From positions 35,903 through 99,902 of the forward strand of contig NZ_JAYLLH010000016.1 of NCBI RefSeq assembly GCF_035818635.1: DNA of 64,000 nt. Reading direction: 5' to 3'. Below, piece after piece: positions 24,820-33,536 of the stretch; position 1 is the first letter of the stretch; each line of letters opens with the position of its first letter. The notes beneath the pieces were generated by a model. That model was not told the origin of the DNA, searched no databases, and saw nothing but the letters and a program-made list of their open reading frames with translations. Both the position numbers and the translations under genes were made by a program. This stretch comes from Mesobacterium_A hydrothermale (GTDB lineage: Bacteria; Pseudomonadota; Alphaproteobacteria; Rhodobacterales; Rhodobacteraceae).

Positions 24820-25281
24820 ATGCGCAGCGGGTCTGTTCCGCCCTGGTGGCACCCGATCCAATCCGATCCCGCGCTCGCTTCCGGGTTGGGGATCGTGCCA
24901 GCCGTTCTGGCAATTCCCGCCGCGATGGTTATGACTGTGATCATCGGGCTGATGATAGGATTGGTCGGCGCGGCATGGCAGGAAATGGACCAGGTCACCG
25001 GTGGCATACTGGCCGCGACGGGCCTGTTCTTTGCGCTATCTGTCATGTTCAGTTGGGTTGGCCACATCGTCGGCGCCCCGCTACTGGAGGCGCTGCTAAG
25101 GCGCGGGCTCGGGGGATGGGCAATCGTAATGCTCTGCGGCGGGATCGTTGGCGGGGGGATGGCCGTTCTCTTGGGCAGTGCGATCGCAACCTGGATCGGG
25201 CCGGTCCTTGCCCTGCTGCAACTGATCGCACTGCGCTGCCTGGCACGAGTCTTTGCTCGTCGACGTCGGGCACTTGGGTGA
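24820..25281 (+). CDS. Unknown membrane protein, second of a tandem pair
   Basis: A 153-residue protein with about four hydrophobic helices and a basic tail (ARRRRALG). It starts 18 bases after the first member and shares its G-x-x-VG-x-P and GPVLALL pattern. The ATG at 24820 has only a weak ribosome site (GGGCC). No function is assigned. It is followed by 134 bases before dprA with a CtrA-like site. Confidence 0.6.
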   Translation: MRSGSVPPWWHPIQSDPALASGLGIVPAVLAIPAAMVMTVIIGLMIGLVGAAWQEMDQVTGGILAATGLFFALSVMFSWVGHIVGAPLLEALLRRGLGGWAIVMLCGGIVGGGMAVLLGSAIATWIGPVLALLQLIALRCLARVFARRRRALG

Positions 25282-25356
25282 CTTGGTGACAGTTTGTCTG
25301 AAAAAGCACATACTAATCAGTGTTTTATGAGAAGTTCCCGCAAAGGTTTGTCAGTG

Positions 25357-25371
25357 TTTACCAGCGGTTAA
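25357..25371. promoter_or_regulatory. CtrA-like site upstream of dprA
   Basis: TTTA-CCAGCGG-TTAA matches the CtrA consensus TTAA-N7-TTAA with one mismatch in the first half site. It ends 44 bases before the dprA ATG at 25416. CtrA control of dprA is known in Rhodobacter capsulatus in connection with DNA uptake from gene transfer agent particles. The site here is inferred from sequence only. Confidence 0.45.
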
Positions 25372-25415
25372 CCACTCTGCGCGCAATGATGATCCTGCAA
25401 GACGGCAGGGCCAGC

Positions 25416-26567
25416 ATGACCGAAGACCACATCTCTTCCACACACCCCCTACTCCCACCCACCACGGAAGATGCTCGGTTGGATTGGCTCTGCCTCTTGC
25501 GCTCGCGGCGCGTCGGTCCGTCAACATTTTACCGGCTGATGGGCGAACATGGCGATGCCGGGGCCGCGCTTTCGGCCTTGCCGGATGTCGCGCGTGCCGC
25601 CGGCGTCGAGAACTACACGACTTGCCCGAAACGCGTCGCCGCAGCCGAATTGCGCGCTGGTCGGGCAATGGGCGCGTGCCTGATTTGCCGGGGCGATGAC
25701 GGCTATCCCGATCAACTGGCAAACATTTCCGATGCCCCCCCCATGTTCTGGGCTCTCGGGGACCTTTCGTTGCTGTCGCGCCCGATGATTGCGTTGGTGG
25801 GCGCGCGGAATTGTTCATCGCTTGGCACCCGCATGACCCGGGCTTTGGCCGAAGGATTGGGGCAGGCCGGGTTCGTCGTCGTTTCAGGTCTGGCCCGCGG
25901 CATAGACACTGCGGCGCACCTGGCCAGTCTGCCCACGGGCACGATCGCCGTCATGGGCGGCGGGGTTGATGTGATCTACCCCAGGGAAAACGCCCTTCTG
26001 GCCGACCAGATTGCACAGAAGGGCGGGGTCCGTCTGTCGGAACAACCGCTTGGTCTGCACCCCCAGGCGCGGCACTTTCCCGCCCGAAACCGCATCATCT
26101 CGGGTCTGTCCCGCGCAGTTGTGGTGGTCGAGGCGGCGGCCCGCTCCGGCTCATTGATCACCGCCCGGGCCGCGCTCGATCAGGGCAGAGAGGTGTTGGC
26201 CGTGCCCGGCCATCCCTTCGATGCCCGTTCCGGAGGCTGCAACATGCTGATTCGCGATGGCGCCCGATTGGTGAGGTCAGCAGATGACGTGATCGAGGCG
26301 TTGCCGACGCTGAATGCGCCCGCACAGACAGCCTTGCCCCTTGATCCACCGCTTCCGGTCCCGCGTTCCGACAAACGCAGCCTCAAGGAAACAGCCGCAC
26401 TGCACAGTCAGATCCTTGATCGCCTCGGCCCCAGCCCGGTGGCAGAGGATCAGTTGATCCGCGATTTGGGAATGCCAACGAAAACCGTCAGTCCGGCGCT
26501 GACCGATCTGGAACTTGACGGTCGAATCCAACGTCAACCCGGCGGGCTGCTGTCGCTGGTGCCCTGA
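25416..26567 (+). CDS. dprA: DNA-processing protein DprA
   Basis: A 383-residue DprA, which binds incoming single-stranded DNA and loads RecA. The Rossmann-like core shows ALVGARNCSSLGTRM, VVSGLARGIDTAAHLAS and NRIISGLSRAVVVVEAAARSGSL. A C-terminal winged-helix region (LGPSPVAEDQLIRDLG) is also present. The start MTEDHISSTHP at 25416 is used with GCAGGG upstream; in-frame ATGs at 25386 and 25389 are possible. It is 134 bases after the unknown membrane protein gene. Confidence 0.93.
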   Translation: MTEDHISSTHPLLPPTTEDARLDWLCLLRSRRVGPSTFYRLMGEHGDAGAALSALPDVARAAGVENYTTCPKRVAAAELRAGRAMGACLICRGDDGYPDQLANISDAPPMFWALGDLSLLSRPMIALVGARNCSSLGTRMTRALAEGLGQAGFVVVSGLARGIDTAAHLASLPTGTIAVMGGGVDVIYPRENALLADQIAQKGGVRLSEQPLGLHPQARHFPARNRIISGLSRAVVVVEAAARSGSLITARAALDQGREVLAVPGHPFDARSGGCNMLIRDGARLVRSADDVIEALPTLNAPAQTALPLDPPLPVPRSDKRSLKETAALHSQILDRLGPSPVAEDQLIRDLGMPTKTVSPALTDLELDGRIQRQPGGLLSLVP

Positions 26568-26595
26568 AGGGTCGGTCTTCGGGCATAGCCCAGCC

Positions 26596-26743
26596 AAGTC
26601 TTTCGTCGCCAACTTACCCCGGGGGTGAATGCCGCCATGGGCGGCAAAGGGGGCAGCGCCCCCTTGAACTGGCTTGCGCCCTTAGGCGCAAGCTGATCCT
26701 TTGCGCGGTACTGCCGCGCACCTTATTTGAACCCCTCGGGGTG
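26596..26743 (-). repeat. Modular hairpin repeat, element C
   Basis: Five hairpins on the minus strand directly after the scoB stop: 26731-26742 (ACCCC TC GGGGT), 26702-26720 (stem TGCGCGG), 26672-26693 (9-bp GCTTGCGCC stem), 26647-26665 (AAGGGGGC AGC GCCCCCTT) and 26631-26645 (GCCGCC ATG GGCGGC). The element ends in ATTCACCCCCGGGGTAAG and a tail with AAAGAC. Here the TATTT of other copies reads TAAGT. It fills the space between dprA and scoB, which converge. Confidence 0.7.
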
Positions 26744-27373
26744 TTAGTCGACAAGCGTCGCCTGTGTGGCGGCGCGCATGTCGTCTTCGCTGACGCCCTC
26801 GGCCAGTTCCACGATCTTCAAACCGCCATCGACCACGTCGAGAACGCCCAGGTTGGTGATGATCCGGTCGACAACACCCGCACCTGTCAGTGGCAGGGTG
26901 CACGCTTTCAGCACCTTCGACTCACCGTGCTTGTTGGTGTGGTCCATAACAACGACCACGCGGCCGACACCGGCCACCAGGTCCATCGCGCCGCCCATGC
27001 CTTTCACCAGCTTTCCCGGGATCATCCAGTTTGCCAGGTCGCCGTTCTCGGCCACTTCCATCGCGCCCAGGATCGCCATGGCGATCTTGCCGCCGCGGAT
27101 CATCCCGAAGGACGTCGCAGAATCGAAATAGGAGGTGTGCGGCAGCTCGGTGATGGTCTGCTTGCCCGCGTTGATCAGGTCGGCATCCTCGTCGCCCTCA
27201 AACGGGAACGGGCCCATGCCCAGCATGCCGTTTTCCGATTGCAGCGTGACCGTCACCCCCTCGGGGATGTAGTTCGACACCAGCGTCGGAATCCCGATGC
27301 CAAGGTTCACGTACCAGCCGTCCTGCAGTTCCTGTGCGGCGCGCGCCGCCATCTGATTACGATCCCAGGCCAT
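26744..27373 (-). CDS. scoB: 3-oxoacid CoA-transferase subunit B
   Basis: A 209-residue CoA-transferase beta subunit. The catalytic glutamate lies in the SENG motif (LQSENGMLGMGPFPFEG), and the GIG motif is in NLGIGIPTLVSNYIP. With subunit A it moves CoA between succinyl-CoA and an acetoacetate-like acid, used in ketone and polyhydroxybutyrate metabolism. It overlaps the end of the subunit A gene by one base. Related AtoA or PcaJ enzymes cannot be excluded. Confidence 0.9.
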   Translation of the reverse strand: MAWDRNQMAARAAQELQDGWYVNLGIGIPTLVSNYIPEGVTVTLQSENGMLGMGPFPFEGDEDADLINAGKQTITELPHTSYFDSATSFGMIRGGKIAMAILGAMEVAENGDLANWMIPGKLVKGMGGAMDLVAGVGRVVVVMDHTNKHGESKVLKACTLPLTGAGVVDRIITNLGVLDVVDGGLKIVELAEGVSEDDMRAATQATLVD

Positions 27374-28077
27374 TATGCGTTCTCCCGCTTGCGAACGGTG
27401 CGCTGTTCGATGCGTTTTTCGTGGGTGCCCTGCACGATGCGATGCACATAGATCCCCGGCAGGTGGATGTGATCAGGGTCAAGCTCGCCCGGCTGCACGA
27501 TTTCCTCGACTTCCATCACACAGACTTTGCCGCACATTGCGGCGGGCGGGTTGAAGTTGCGCGCGGTCTTGCGGAAAATCGCGTTGCCGGTGGTGTCGGC
27601 CTTCCACGCCTTGACGATCGAAAGATCAGCAAAGATGCCCTTTTCCATGATATAGGTCTGGCCGTCGAACTCCTTGTGCTCCTTGCCCTCGGCAATCACG
27701 GTCCCTACACCGGTCTTGGTGTAGAAACCCGGGATGCCAGCGCCGCCAGCGCGCATGCGCTCGGCCAAGGTTCCCTGGGGGTTGAACTCCAGCTCCAGTT
27801 CGCCCGACAGGTACTGGCGCATGAATTCCGCGTTTTCACCGACATACGAGCTGATCATCTTCTTCACCTGCCGCGTCTGCAGCAGGATGCCGATGCCGAA
27901 ATCGTCGACGCCAGCGTTGTTGGACGCAAAGGTCAGGTCCTTCACGCCGGATTGCTTGATCGCTTCAAGCAGCAGCTCGGGAATGCCGCACAGGCCGAAG
28001 CCGCCGGAGGCAATCAGCATGCCATCCCGCAGTACCCCGTCCAGCGCCTCGGCCGCCGATCCGTAAACCTTGTTCAT
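27373..28077 (-). CDS. scoA: 3-oxoacid CoA-transferase subunit A
   Basis: A 234-residue CoA-transferase alpha subunit with the glycine-rich CoA motif ASGGFGLCGIPELLL and the stretch FASNNAGVDDFGIGILL. It starts at MNKVYGSAAEAL (28077), with GGGGAGAC upstream as ribosome site. It is co-translated with scoB through a one-base overlap. It probably acts on acetoacetyl-CoA, but the substrate class is inferred from the family. Confidence 0.9.
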   Translation of the reverse strand: MNKVYGSAAEALDGVLRDGMLIASGGFGLCGIPELLLEAIKQSGVKDLTFASNNAGVDDFGIGILLQTRQVKKMISSYVGENAEFMRQYLSGELELEFNPQGTLAERMRAGGAGIPGFYTKTGVGTVIAEGKEHKEFDGQTYIMEKGIFADLSIVKAWKADTTGNAIFRKTARNFNPPAAMCGKVCVMEVEEIVQPGELDPDHIHLPGIYVHRIVQGTHEKRIEQRTVRKRENA

Positions 28078-28393
28078 GGAAGTCTCCCCTCGAGTGGTCG
28101 CAGAGGTTGTGCCGCGCCGCAGCGCCAGAGTCAACGAAGGCTGCCCTTTATGGACACCTCCAAGGCCCTTTGTGCCGAAACGTCAGGTCAGCCCGACCCG
28201 CGCGCCAATCGGGGCAGGCGAGCCGAACGCAAGGCACTGCGTGCCCAATCGGGGGACGGCCCTGGGAGCGTGTCTTTCCGGTCGGGCGCAACCTCGGGGT
28301 GGCCAGGCGCCGGCATCGGGTCGGCACTGCCCTTCGGACGCCGGAACGGCGCGCTACCCGTCCCTTCAGACACACGGTGGCCGTCAGGGTAAC
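28078..28393. other. Intergenic region between scoA and topA
   Basis: 316 bases without a supported gene. The region is GC-rich. Short open frames on both strands have no ribosome site and no recognisable family. The scoA promoter should be at its left end, near 28080-28140. No hairpin of the terminator type was found after topA. Confidence 0.5.
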
Positions 28394-30970
28394 TTACTTG
28401 GTCGGTTTCTTTTTGGCGGCCGGTTTCTTGGCGGTCGACTTTTTCGCCACGGCTTTCTTCTCGGGTTTCTTGCCTGCCTTTTCAGCGATCAGCGCCAAAG
28501 CCATGTCCATCGTCACGTCCTCGGGCTTTACGTCCTTGGGCAGCGTCGCGTTGACCTTGTCCCATTTCACATAAGGCCCATAACGCCCTTCCATGATCTG
28601 CACGGCGCCACCGCTTTGCGGATGTTCGCCCAAGCCCTGCAAAGCCTTAGCCGCGGTGCGCCCGCGACCGGGATTGGCACGTTTCTGGGCCAACAATTCC
28701 ACCGCATGGTTCATGCCGATTTCGAAAACCTCCTGGAATTCCTTGAGGTTGACGTAGACGGGCTTCGGCTCGTCCGGCAGTTGGTGCATGATATAGGGCC
28801 CAAACCGGCCCAGGTTGGCGCTGACTTCCCCGCCATCAGGATGCATGCCCACGATGCGCGGCATGGTCAGCAGCGTCAGCGCTTTTTCAAGCGTCATGTC
28901 CGCCGGATCCCAACCGGGCAAGAAAGCGCCACCCTTCTTGGGCAGGCTTGCGCGCGGCGGCTTCTTGTTTTCCGGGGTCGGTTCGCCGCGCTGAACATAG
29001 GGACCGAAACGCCCGGCCTTGAGCCAGATTTCGTCACCCTGATCGGTCCCCAGAAGGCGCTCGTCCCCCTCGGCGCCTTCGCCCGCGATCGGGCGGGTAT
29101 AGGTGCATTCGGGATAGTTGCCGCACCCGACAAAACCGCCGGTTCGTGACGTCTTCAAGTGCAGCTTGCCAACCCCGCATTTCGGGCAAATGCGGGGGTC
29201 TGACCCGTCATCGCGCGGCGGATAAAGCTGCGGCGCCAATGCCTCGTCCAGAACGTCCAGAACTTCTGTGATGCGCAACTCGGACGTCTCCGAAATTGCG
29301 ACTGAAAAATCGCGCCAGAACTTTGCCAGCAGGTCCTTGTAGTCCTCTTCCCCGGCCGAAACGAGGTCGAGTTCATTTTCAAGACCCGCGGTGAAATCGT
29401 ATTCCACGTAGCGCTTGAAAAAGTTGAGCAGAAAGATCGTGACGATCCGGCCCTTGTCTTCGGGAATCAGGCGATTCTGTTCCTTGCGGACGTATTCGCG
29501 GTCCTGGATCGTGGTCACGATGCTGGCATAGGTCGAGGGACGACCAATGCCCAGCTCTTCCATCTGCTTGACCAGCGTCGCCTCGGTATAGCGTGGCGGC
29601 GGCTGGGTGAAATGCTGGTCGGGGGTAACGCCGCGCTTGTCGGCCTTTTCGCCCTGCATCACTTGTGGCAGGCGCTTGTCATCTTCATCGACAACCTGGT
29701 CGTCGCGGCCTTCCTCGTACACCCGAAGGAAACCGTCGAACAGCACCACCTGGCCGGTGGCGCGCAGGCCAACTTGCCCGTCGGCGCTGCCGATGTCGAC
29801 CGTGGTGCGTTCGAGCCGCGCGCTTTCCATCTGGCAGGCGAGGGTGCGTTTCCAGATCAGGTCGTACAGCTTGCGCTGATCGGGGTCGGACAGGCGCAGT
29901 CTTTCGACATCCGCCGCCATCTCGGTCGGGCGGATGCATTCATGCGCTTCCTGCGCGTTCTTGGCCTTGTTCTTGTAGATACGGGGCTTGCCCGGAACAT
30001 ATTCCGCGCCGTAGCGGTCCTTGATCGCGGCGCGGCAGGCGTCAACCGCTTCGCGCGCCATGTCGATGCCGTCGGTCCGCATATAGGTGATGTGTCCGGC
30101 CTCATACAGCCGCTGCGCCGCGTTCATTGTCTGCCGCGCGCCCATACCGAACTTGCGGCTGGCTTCTTGTTGAAGGGTCGAGGTCATGAATGGCGCCGAA
30201 GGATTGCGGCTCGCGGGCTTCGCCTCGACAGATTGCACGGTCAGATCGCGGCTCCGGATCGCCTGTACCGCGATTTCGGCCTGGGTTTCATTGGCAATGT
30301 CGTATTTGCCCAGCTTCTCGCCCGCCAGCACCGTCAGCCGGGCCTCGTATTCCTGCCCGCGCGGCGTGCCAAGCACCGCCTTGACCGACCAGTATTCGCG
30401 CGGTCTGAACGCCTCGATCTCCATCTCGCGTTCGACGATCAGCCGCAGGCAGACGGATTGCACCCGACCTGCAGACCGCGCGCCGGGAAGCTTTCGCCAC
30501 AATACCGGCGACAGGTTGAAACCCACCAGGTAATCCAGCGCCCGACGCGCAAGATAGGCCTCGACAAGCGGCGCGTCGATGTCACGCGGATTGGCCATCG
30601 CCTCGGTCACCGCAGTCTTGGTGATCGCGTTGAAGGTGACACGCTCGACCTTGGTGGTCTTCTTGATCGACCGGCGTTTCGTCAGCGCCTCTTTCAGATG
30701 CCACGAAATCGCCTCGCCCTCGCGATCGGGGTCGGTGGCAAGAATCAGTTCGTCATCTGTCTTCAGCGCCTCGGCAATCGCCGCGACATGCTTTCGGCTG
30801 TCGTTGGCGATCTCCCATTTCATCTCGAAATCATGTTCGGTATCGACCGACCCATCCTTCGGCGGCAGGTCCCGAACGTGTCCGTAAGACGCCAGAACGG
30901 TGTAGTTTGGGCCCAGATACTTGTTGATGGTCTTGGCTTTAGCCGGGGATTCGACGACAACAACGGGCAT
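28394..30970 (-). CDS. topA: DNA topoisomerase I
   Basis: An 858-residue type IA topoisomerase that relaxes negative supercoils. The Toprim domain starts at MPVVVVESPAKAKTINKYLG and holds the metal motif DPDREGEAISWH. The active-site tyrosine is Y296 in HITYMRTDGIDM. A C-terminal four-cysteine zinc finger (CPKCGVGKLHLKTSRTGGF with CGNYPEC) is followed by topoisomerase C-terminal repeats and a Lys/Ala-rich tail. The start at 30970 is the family start; the open frame to 31087 lies outside it. Confidence 0.96.
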   Translation of the reverse strand: MPVVVVESPAKAKTINKYLGPNYTVLASYGHVRDLPPKDGSVDTEHDFEMKWEIANDSRKHVAAIAEALKTDDELILATDPDREGEAISWHLKEALTKRRSIKKTTKVERVTFNAITKTAVTEAMANPRDIDAPLVEAYLARRALDYLVGFNLSPVLWRKLPGARSAGRVQSVCLRLIVEREMEIEAFRPREYWSVKAVLGTPRGQEYEARLTVLAGEKLGKYDIANETQAEIAVQAIRSRDLTVQSVEAKPASRNPSAPFMTSTLQQEASRKFGMGARQTMNAAQRLYEAGHITYMRTDGIDMAREAVDACRAAIKDRYGAEYVPGKPRIYKNKAKNAQEAHECIRPTEMAADVERLRLSDPDQRKLYDLIWKRTLACQMESARLERTTVDIGSADGQVGLRATGQVVLFDGFLRVYEEGRDDQVVDEDDKRLPQVMQGEKADKRGVTPDQHFTQPPPRYTEATLVKQMEELGIGRPSTYASIVTTIQDREYVRKEQNRLIPEDKGRIVTIFLLNFFKRYVEYDFTAGLENELDLVSAGEEDYKDLLAKFWRDFSVAISETSELRITEVLDVLDEALAPQLYPPRDDGSDPRICPKCGVGKLHLKTSRTGGFVGCGNYPECTYTRPIAGEGAEGDERLLGTDQGDEIWLKAGRFGPYVQRGEPTPENKKPPRASLPKKGGAFLPGWDPADMTLEKALTLLTMPRIVGMHPDGGEVSANLGRFGPYIMHQLPDEPKPVYVNLKEFQEVFEIGMNHAVELLAQKRANPGRGRTAAKALQGLGEHPQSGGAVQIMEGRYGPYVKWDKVNATLPKDVKPEDVTMDMALALIAEKAGKKPEKKAVAKKSTAKKPAAKKKPTK

Positions 30971-31125
30971 TTCTACGGGCACCTCTTGAAACGGACTGGC
31001 TGCGGATATGGCGGCCCTACATGTGTCGTGCAAGCGCAAATTGTCAATGCGGCGCGTTCCGGACCGGAAGTCGCGGAACCGTTGCACAAACGGCTTGCAT
31101 CCCCAAAGCTCCGGTCCTCCACATC

Positions 31126-31192
31126 ATCTTGCGCCAAATATCCCGGGGGTGAATGCCGCCGAAGGCGGCAGAGGGGGCAGCGCCCCCTCGCG
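31126..31192 (-). repeat. Modular hairpin repeat, element D
   Basis: Two hairpins on the minus strand start 4 bases after the apt stop: 31171-31189 (GAGGGGGC AGC GCCCCCTC) and 31155-31169 (GCCGCC GAA GGCGGC). They are followed by the core ATTCACCCCCGGGATATTTG and a tail with AAGATG. It lies between apt and topA, both on the minus strand, so here it separates tandem genes. Confidence 0.75.
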
Positions 31193-31196
31193 CCGA

Positions 31197-31736
31197 CTAC
31201 AGCCCGTCGAACGCACAAAGGGCATGCACATCCATGCCCATGTCTTGCAGCTTTTTCCGCCCGCCCAGATCGGGCAGGTCGATGATAAAGGCGCAGCCGA
31301 CGATTTCGCCGCCAAGTCGTTCCACCAGCTTTATCCCGGCTTCGGCGGTGCCGCCGGTGGCCAGCAGGTCATCCACCACCAGAACGCGTTCGCCCGGCTG
31401 GATCGCGTCGTCGTGGATTTCCACCACCGCTTCACCGTACTCCAGCGTGTAGTCCTCGGAAATCACCGCGCCGGGCAGCTTGCCTTTCTTGCGGATCGGG
31501 ACAAAGCCCGCCGACAACTGGTGCGCCACCGCACCGCCCAGGATAAAGCCGCGCGCTTCCAGTCCCACGACCTTGTCAAAATGCAGGCCGGAATAGGGGT
31601 GAAGCAGCTGGTCGACCGCCATGCGAAACCCGCGCGGGTCGGCAAACAGTGTGGTCACATCGCGGAACATGATCCCCTCATGCGGGAAATCGACGATGGT
31701 GCGGATGTAGTCCTTGACGGTCTTGACGGGGGGCAT
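31197..31736 (-). CDS. apt: Adenine phosphoribosyltransferase
   Basis: A 179-residue type I phosphoribosyltransferase that turns adenine and PRPP into AMP. The PRPP motif is VLVVDDLLATGGTA, and the hood and flexible loop FVPIRKKGKLPG are present. Its neighbours lysE and mtnP are on the same strand with gaps of 16 and 11 bases. MtnP releases adenine from methylthioadenosine, and Apt can recycle it, so the group fits adenine salvage. Confidence 0.95.
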   Translation of the reverse strand: MPPVKTVKDYIRTIVDFPHEGIMFRDVTTLFADPRGFRMAVDQLLHPYSGLHFDKVVGLEARGFILGGAVAHQLSAGFVPIRKKGKLPGAVISEDYTLEYGEAVVEIHDDAIQPGERVLVVDDLLATGGTAEAGIKLVERLGGEIVGCAFIIDLPDLGGRKKLQDMGMDVHALCAFDGL

Positions 31737-31752
31737 CTTGTGTCTCCTTGGG

Positions 31753-32376
31753 TCAGGTTGCGCGGCGTAGCGTGGCGGTCAGTACGCCCATGGCGATCAG
31801 CGTCGCCCCGCCCGCACGGGTGATCCAGGCGATGACGGACGCCCGTCCTATCACCTGTCGCAGCCGGTCAGCGGCCAGCGCATAGGCCAACGCGTTGAAT
31901 GCCGCAAGCGTCACAAAAGTCGCGACGAGCACCGCGAATTGCGGAAGCAGCGGCTGTTCGGTCCGGATGAACTGCGGCACGAACGCGATGAAAAAGGCAA
32001 TGGATTTCGGGTTCAGCGCGGTCACGGCGGCGTTATGCCAATAGATCCCGCGCGCGCTGATTTCGGTCTGGGGGATCGACAGGCCCCTTGTCGGTGCCGA
32101 TCGGATCAGCTTTACTCCCAGCCAGACAAGGTAAACCGCCCCAATCCATTTCAGCGCGGTGAACAGCGCGGCAGAGGTCGCCACCAATGCGCCCAACCCC
32201 GCCAGCGAAAGGCTCATCGCCACGAAATCGCCGGTTGCCACGCCAAGCGCCGACGAAACGGCCACGCTGCGTCCCTTGGACAGCGCATAGGCCAGTACCA
32301 GCAGGATCGTTGGACCGGGTATGATCAGCAAAACGAACGAAGCCGCGACGAAGGTCAGCCACAGGTCAAATGCCAT
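31753..32376 (-). CDS. LysE/RhtB-family exporter
   Basis: A 207-residue membrane protein with six hydrophobic segments and the LysE-family start FVLLIIPGPTILLVLAYAL, then GVATGDFVAMSLSLAGLGA. Members export amino acids or related small metabolites. The substrate is not known. Its position between mtnP and apt suggests co-transcription with adenine salvage genes, but a link to that pathway is unproven. Confidence 0.88.
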   Translation of the reverse strand: MAFDLWLTFVAASFVLLIIPGPTILLVLAYALSKGRSVAVSSALGVATGDFVAMSLSLAGLGALVATSAALFTALKWIGAVYLVWLGVKLIRSAPTRGLSIPQTEISARGIYWHNAAVTALNPKSIAFFIAFVPQFIRTEQPLLPQFAVLVATFVTLAAFNALAYALAADRLRQVIGRASVIAWITRAGGATLIAMGVLTATLRRAT

Positions 32377-32387
32377 CCTGCGCTCCT

Positions 32388-33269
32388 TTACGAATTGCCC
32401 AACACCCGGCCTGCCACCGCGTCAAGCTTGGCCACAAGCGCAGGGTCGCGTTTTTCCGGGGCGGTCAGGATGGCGAAATCCAGCGCGTGATCGCAGCCGT
32501 GCGGACAATCGCTGCGTGCAGCGCCCAGCAGGGCAGGCAGGCCCGCGACCAGCTTTCGGCCCTTGTCGGCGTTGCCCAGAAGCGTCTGGATGATCTCGTT
32601 GATGTCAACTTCGCCATGGTCGGGGTGCCAGCTGTCATAGTCGGTGACCATCGCGACCGAGGTGTAACACAGCTCGGCCTCGCGGGCCAATTTCGCCTCG
32701 GGCATGTTGGTCATGCCGATCACGTCACAGCCCCAGCTTTCGCGGTACATCTTCGATTCTGCGAGCGTGCTGAATTGCGGCCCTTCCATCACCAGATAGG
32801 TACCACCTGCATGCACGGTGATGCCCGCATCTTTCGCCGCCGCGAAACAGGCAGCGGACAGGCGCGAACAGGTGGGATGCGCCACGCTGACATGGGCCAC
32901 GCAGCCAGGGCCGAAGAACGATTTTTCCCGGGCAAAGCTGCGGTCGATATACTGGTCGATGACCACGAAGTCGCCCGGCGCGTATTCTTCACGAAACGAT
33001 CCGACGGCCGAGACCGACACCACGTCGGTCACGCCCAGCCGTTTCAGCGCGTCGATATTGGCGCGATAGGGGACAGAGGTGGGCGTGTGCACATGCCCGC
33101 GCCCGTGGCGGGGCAAAAAGGCCATCTTCACGCCCGCCAGCGTGCCGGTCAGGATCGCGTCAGACGGCGGCCCCCAGGGCGTATCGACCGTGACCCACTC
33201 GGCGCCTTCCAGACCGTCGATCTCGTAAATACCCGATCCGCCGATCACCCCGATCATCGTGTCCGTCAT
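32388..33269 (-). CDS. mtnP: S-methyl-5'-thioadenosine phosphorylase
   Basis: A 293-residue purine nucleoside phosphorylase family protein that cleaves methylthioadenosine to adenine and methylthioribose-1-phosphate. Motifs seen are IGVIGGSGIYEIDGL, the phosphate-binding FLPRHGRGHVHTPTSVPYRANI and VMEGPQFSTLAESKMYR. The start at 33269 (MTDTMIGVIGG) follows GGAG. It is the first gene of the mtnP-lysE-apt unit. Confidence 0.95.
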   Translation of the reverse strand: MTDTMIGVIGGSGIYEIDGLEGAEWVTVDTPWGPPSDAILTGTLAGVKMAFLPRHGRGHVHTPTSVPYRANIDALKRLGVTDVVSVSAVGSFREEYAPGDFVVIDQYIDRSFAREKSFFGPGCVAHVSVAHPTCSRLSAACFAAAKDAGITVHAGGTYLVMEGPQFSTLAESKMYRESWGCDVIGMTNMPEAKLAREAELCYTSVAMVTDYDSWHPDHGEVDINEIIQTLLGNADKGRKLVAGLPALLGAARSDCPHGCDHALDFAILTAPEKRDPALVAKLDAVAGRVLGNS

Positions 33270-33536
33270 CTGCCACTCCGCTTGCGTTGCCTTGGCGCCA
33301 GACTGCACCGGGGCCTGCGCAATGAAAAGGCCCGGAATGGCTGCCAAACGGACGCACGCCGCCGCCTTGCGGCAACAGGACGGGCACCGCGTCGGCGCAT
33401 ACGAAAGAATACCGTGCAAAAAACGGGTCAGAGCCCTAGACATGGCACGAATTGCCGCCCCTGTCGCCGCGACGGGTGGCCCTTTGCGCGTGCATGGCCT
33501 ATGCCGCTCGCGCGAACAGATGAACAGGATTGCCCC

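Noticed and set aside
29612..31285. 557-residue open frame antisense to topA
   Set aside because: Antisense shadow of topA with no family similarity that I can see.
32370..33536. Upstream part of the SulP frame
   Set aside because: It is antisense to mtnP; the SulP family begins only after 33537.
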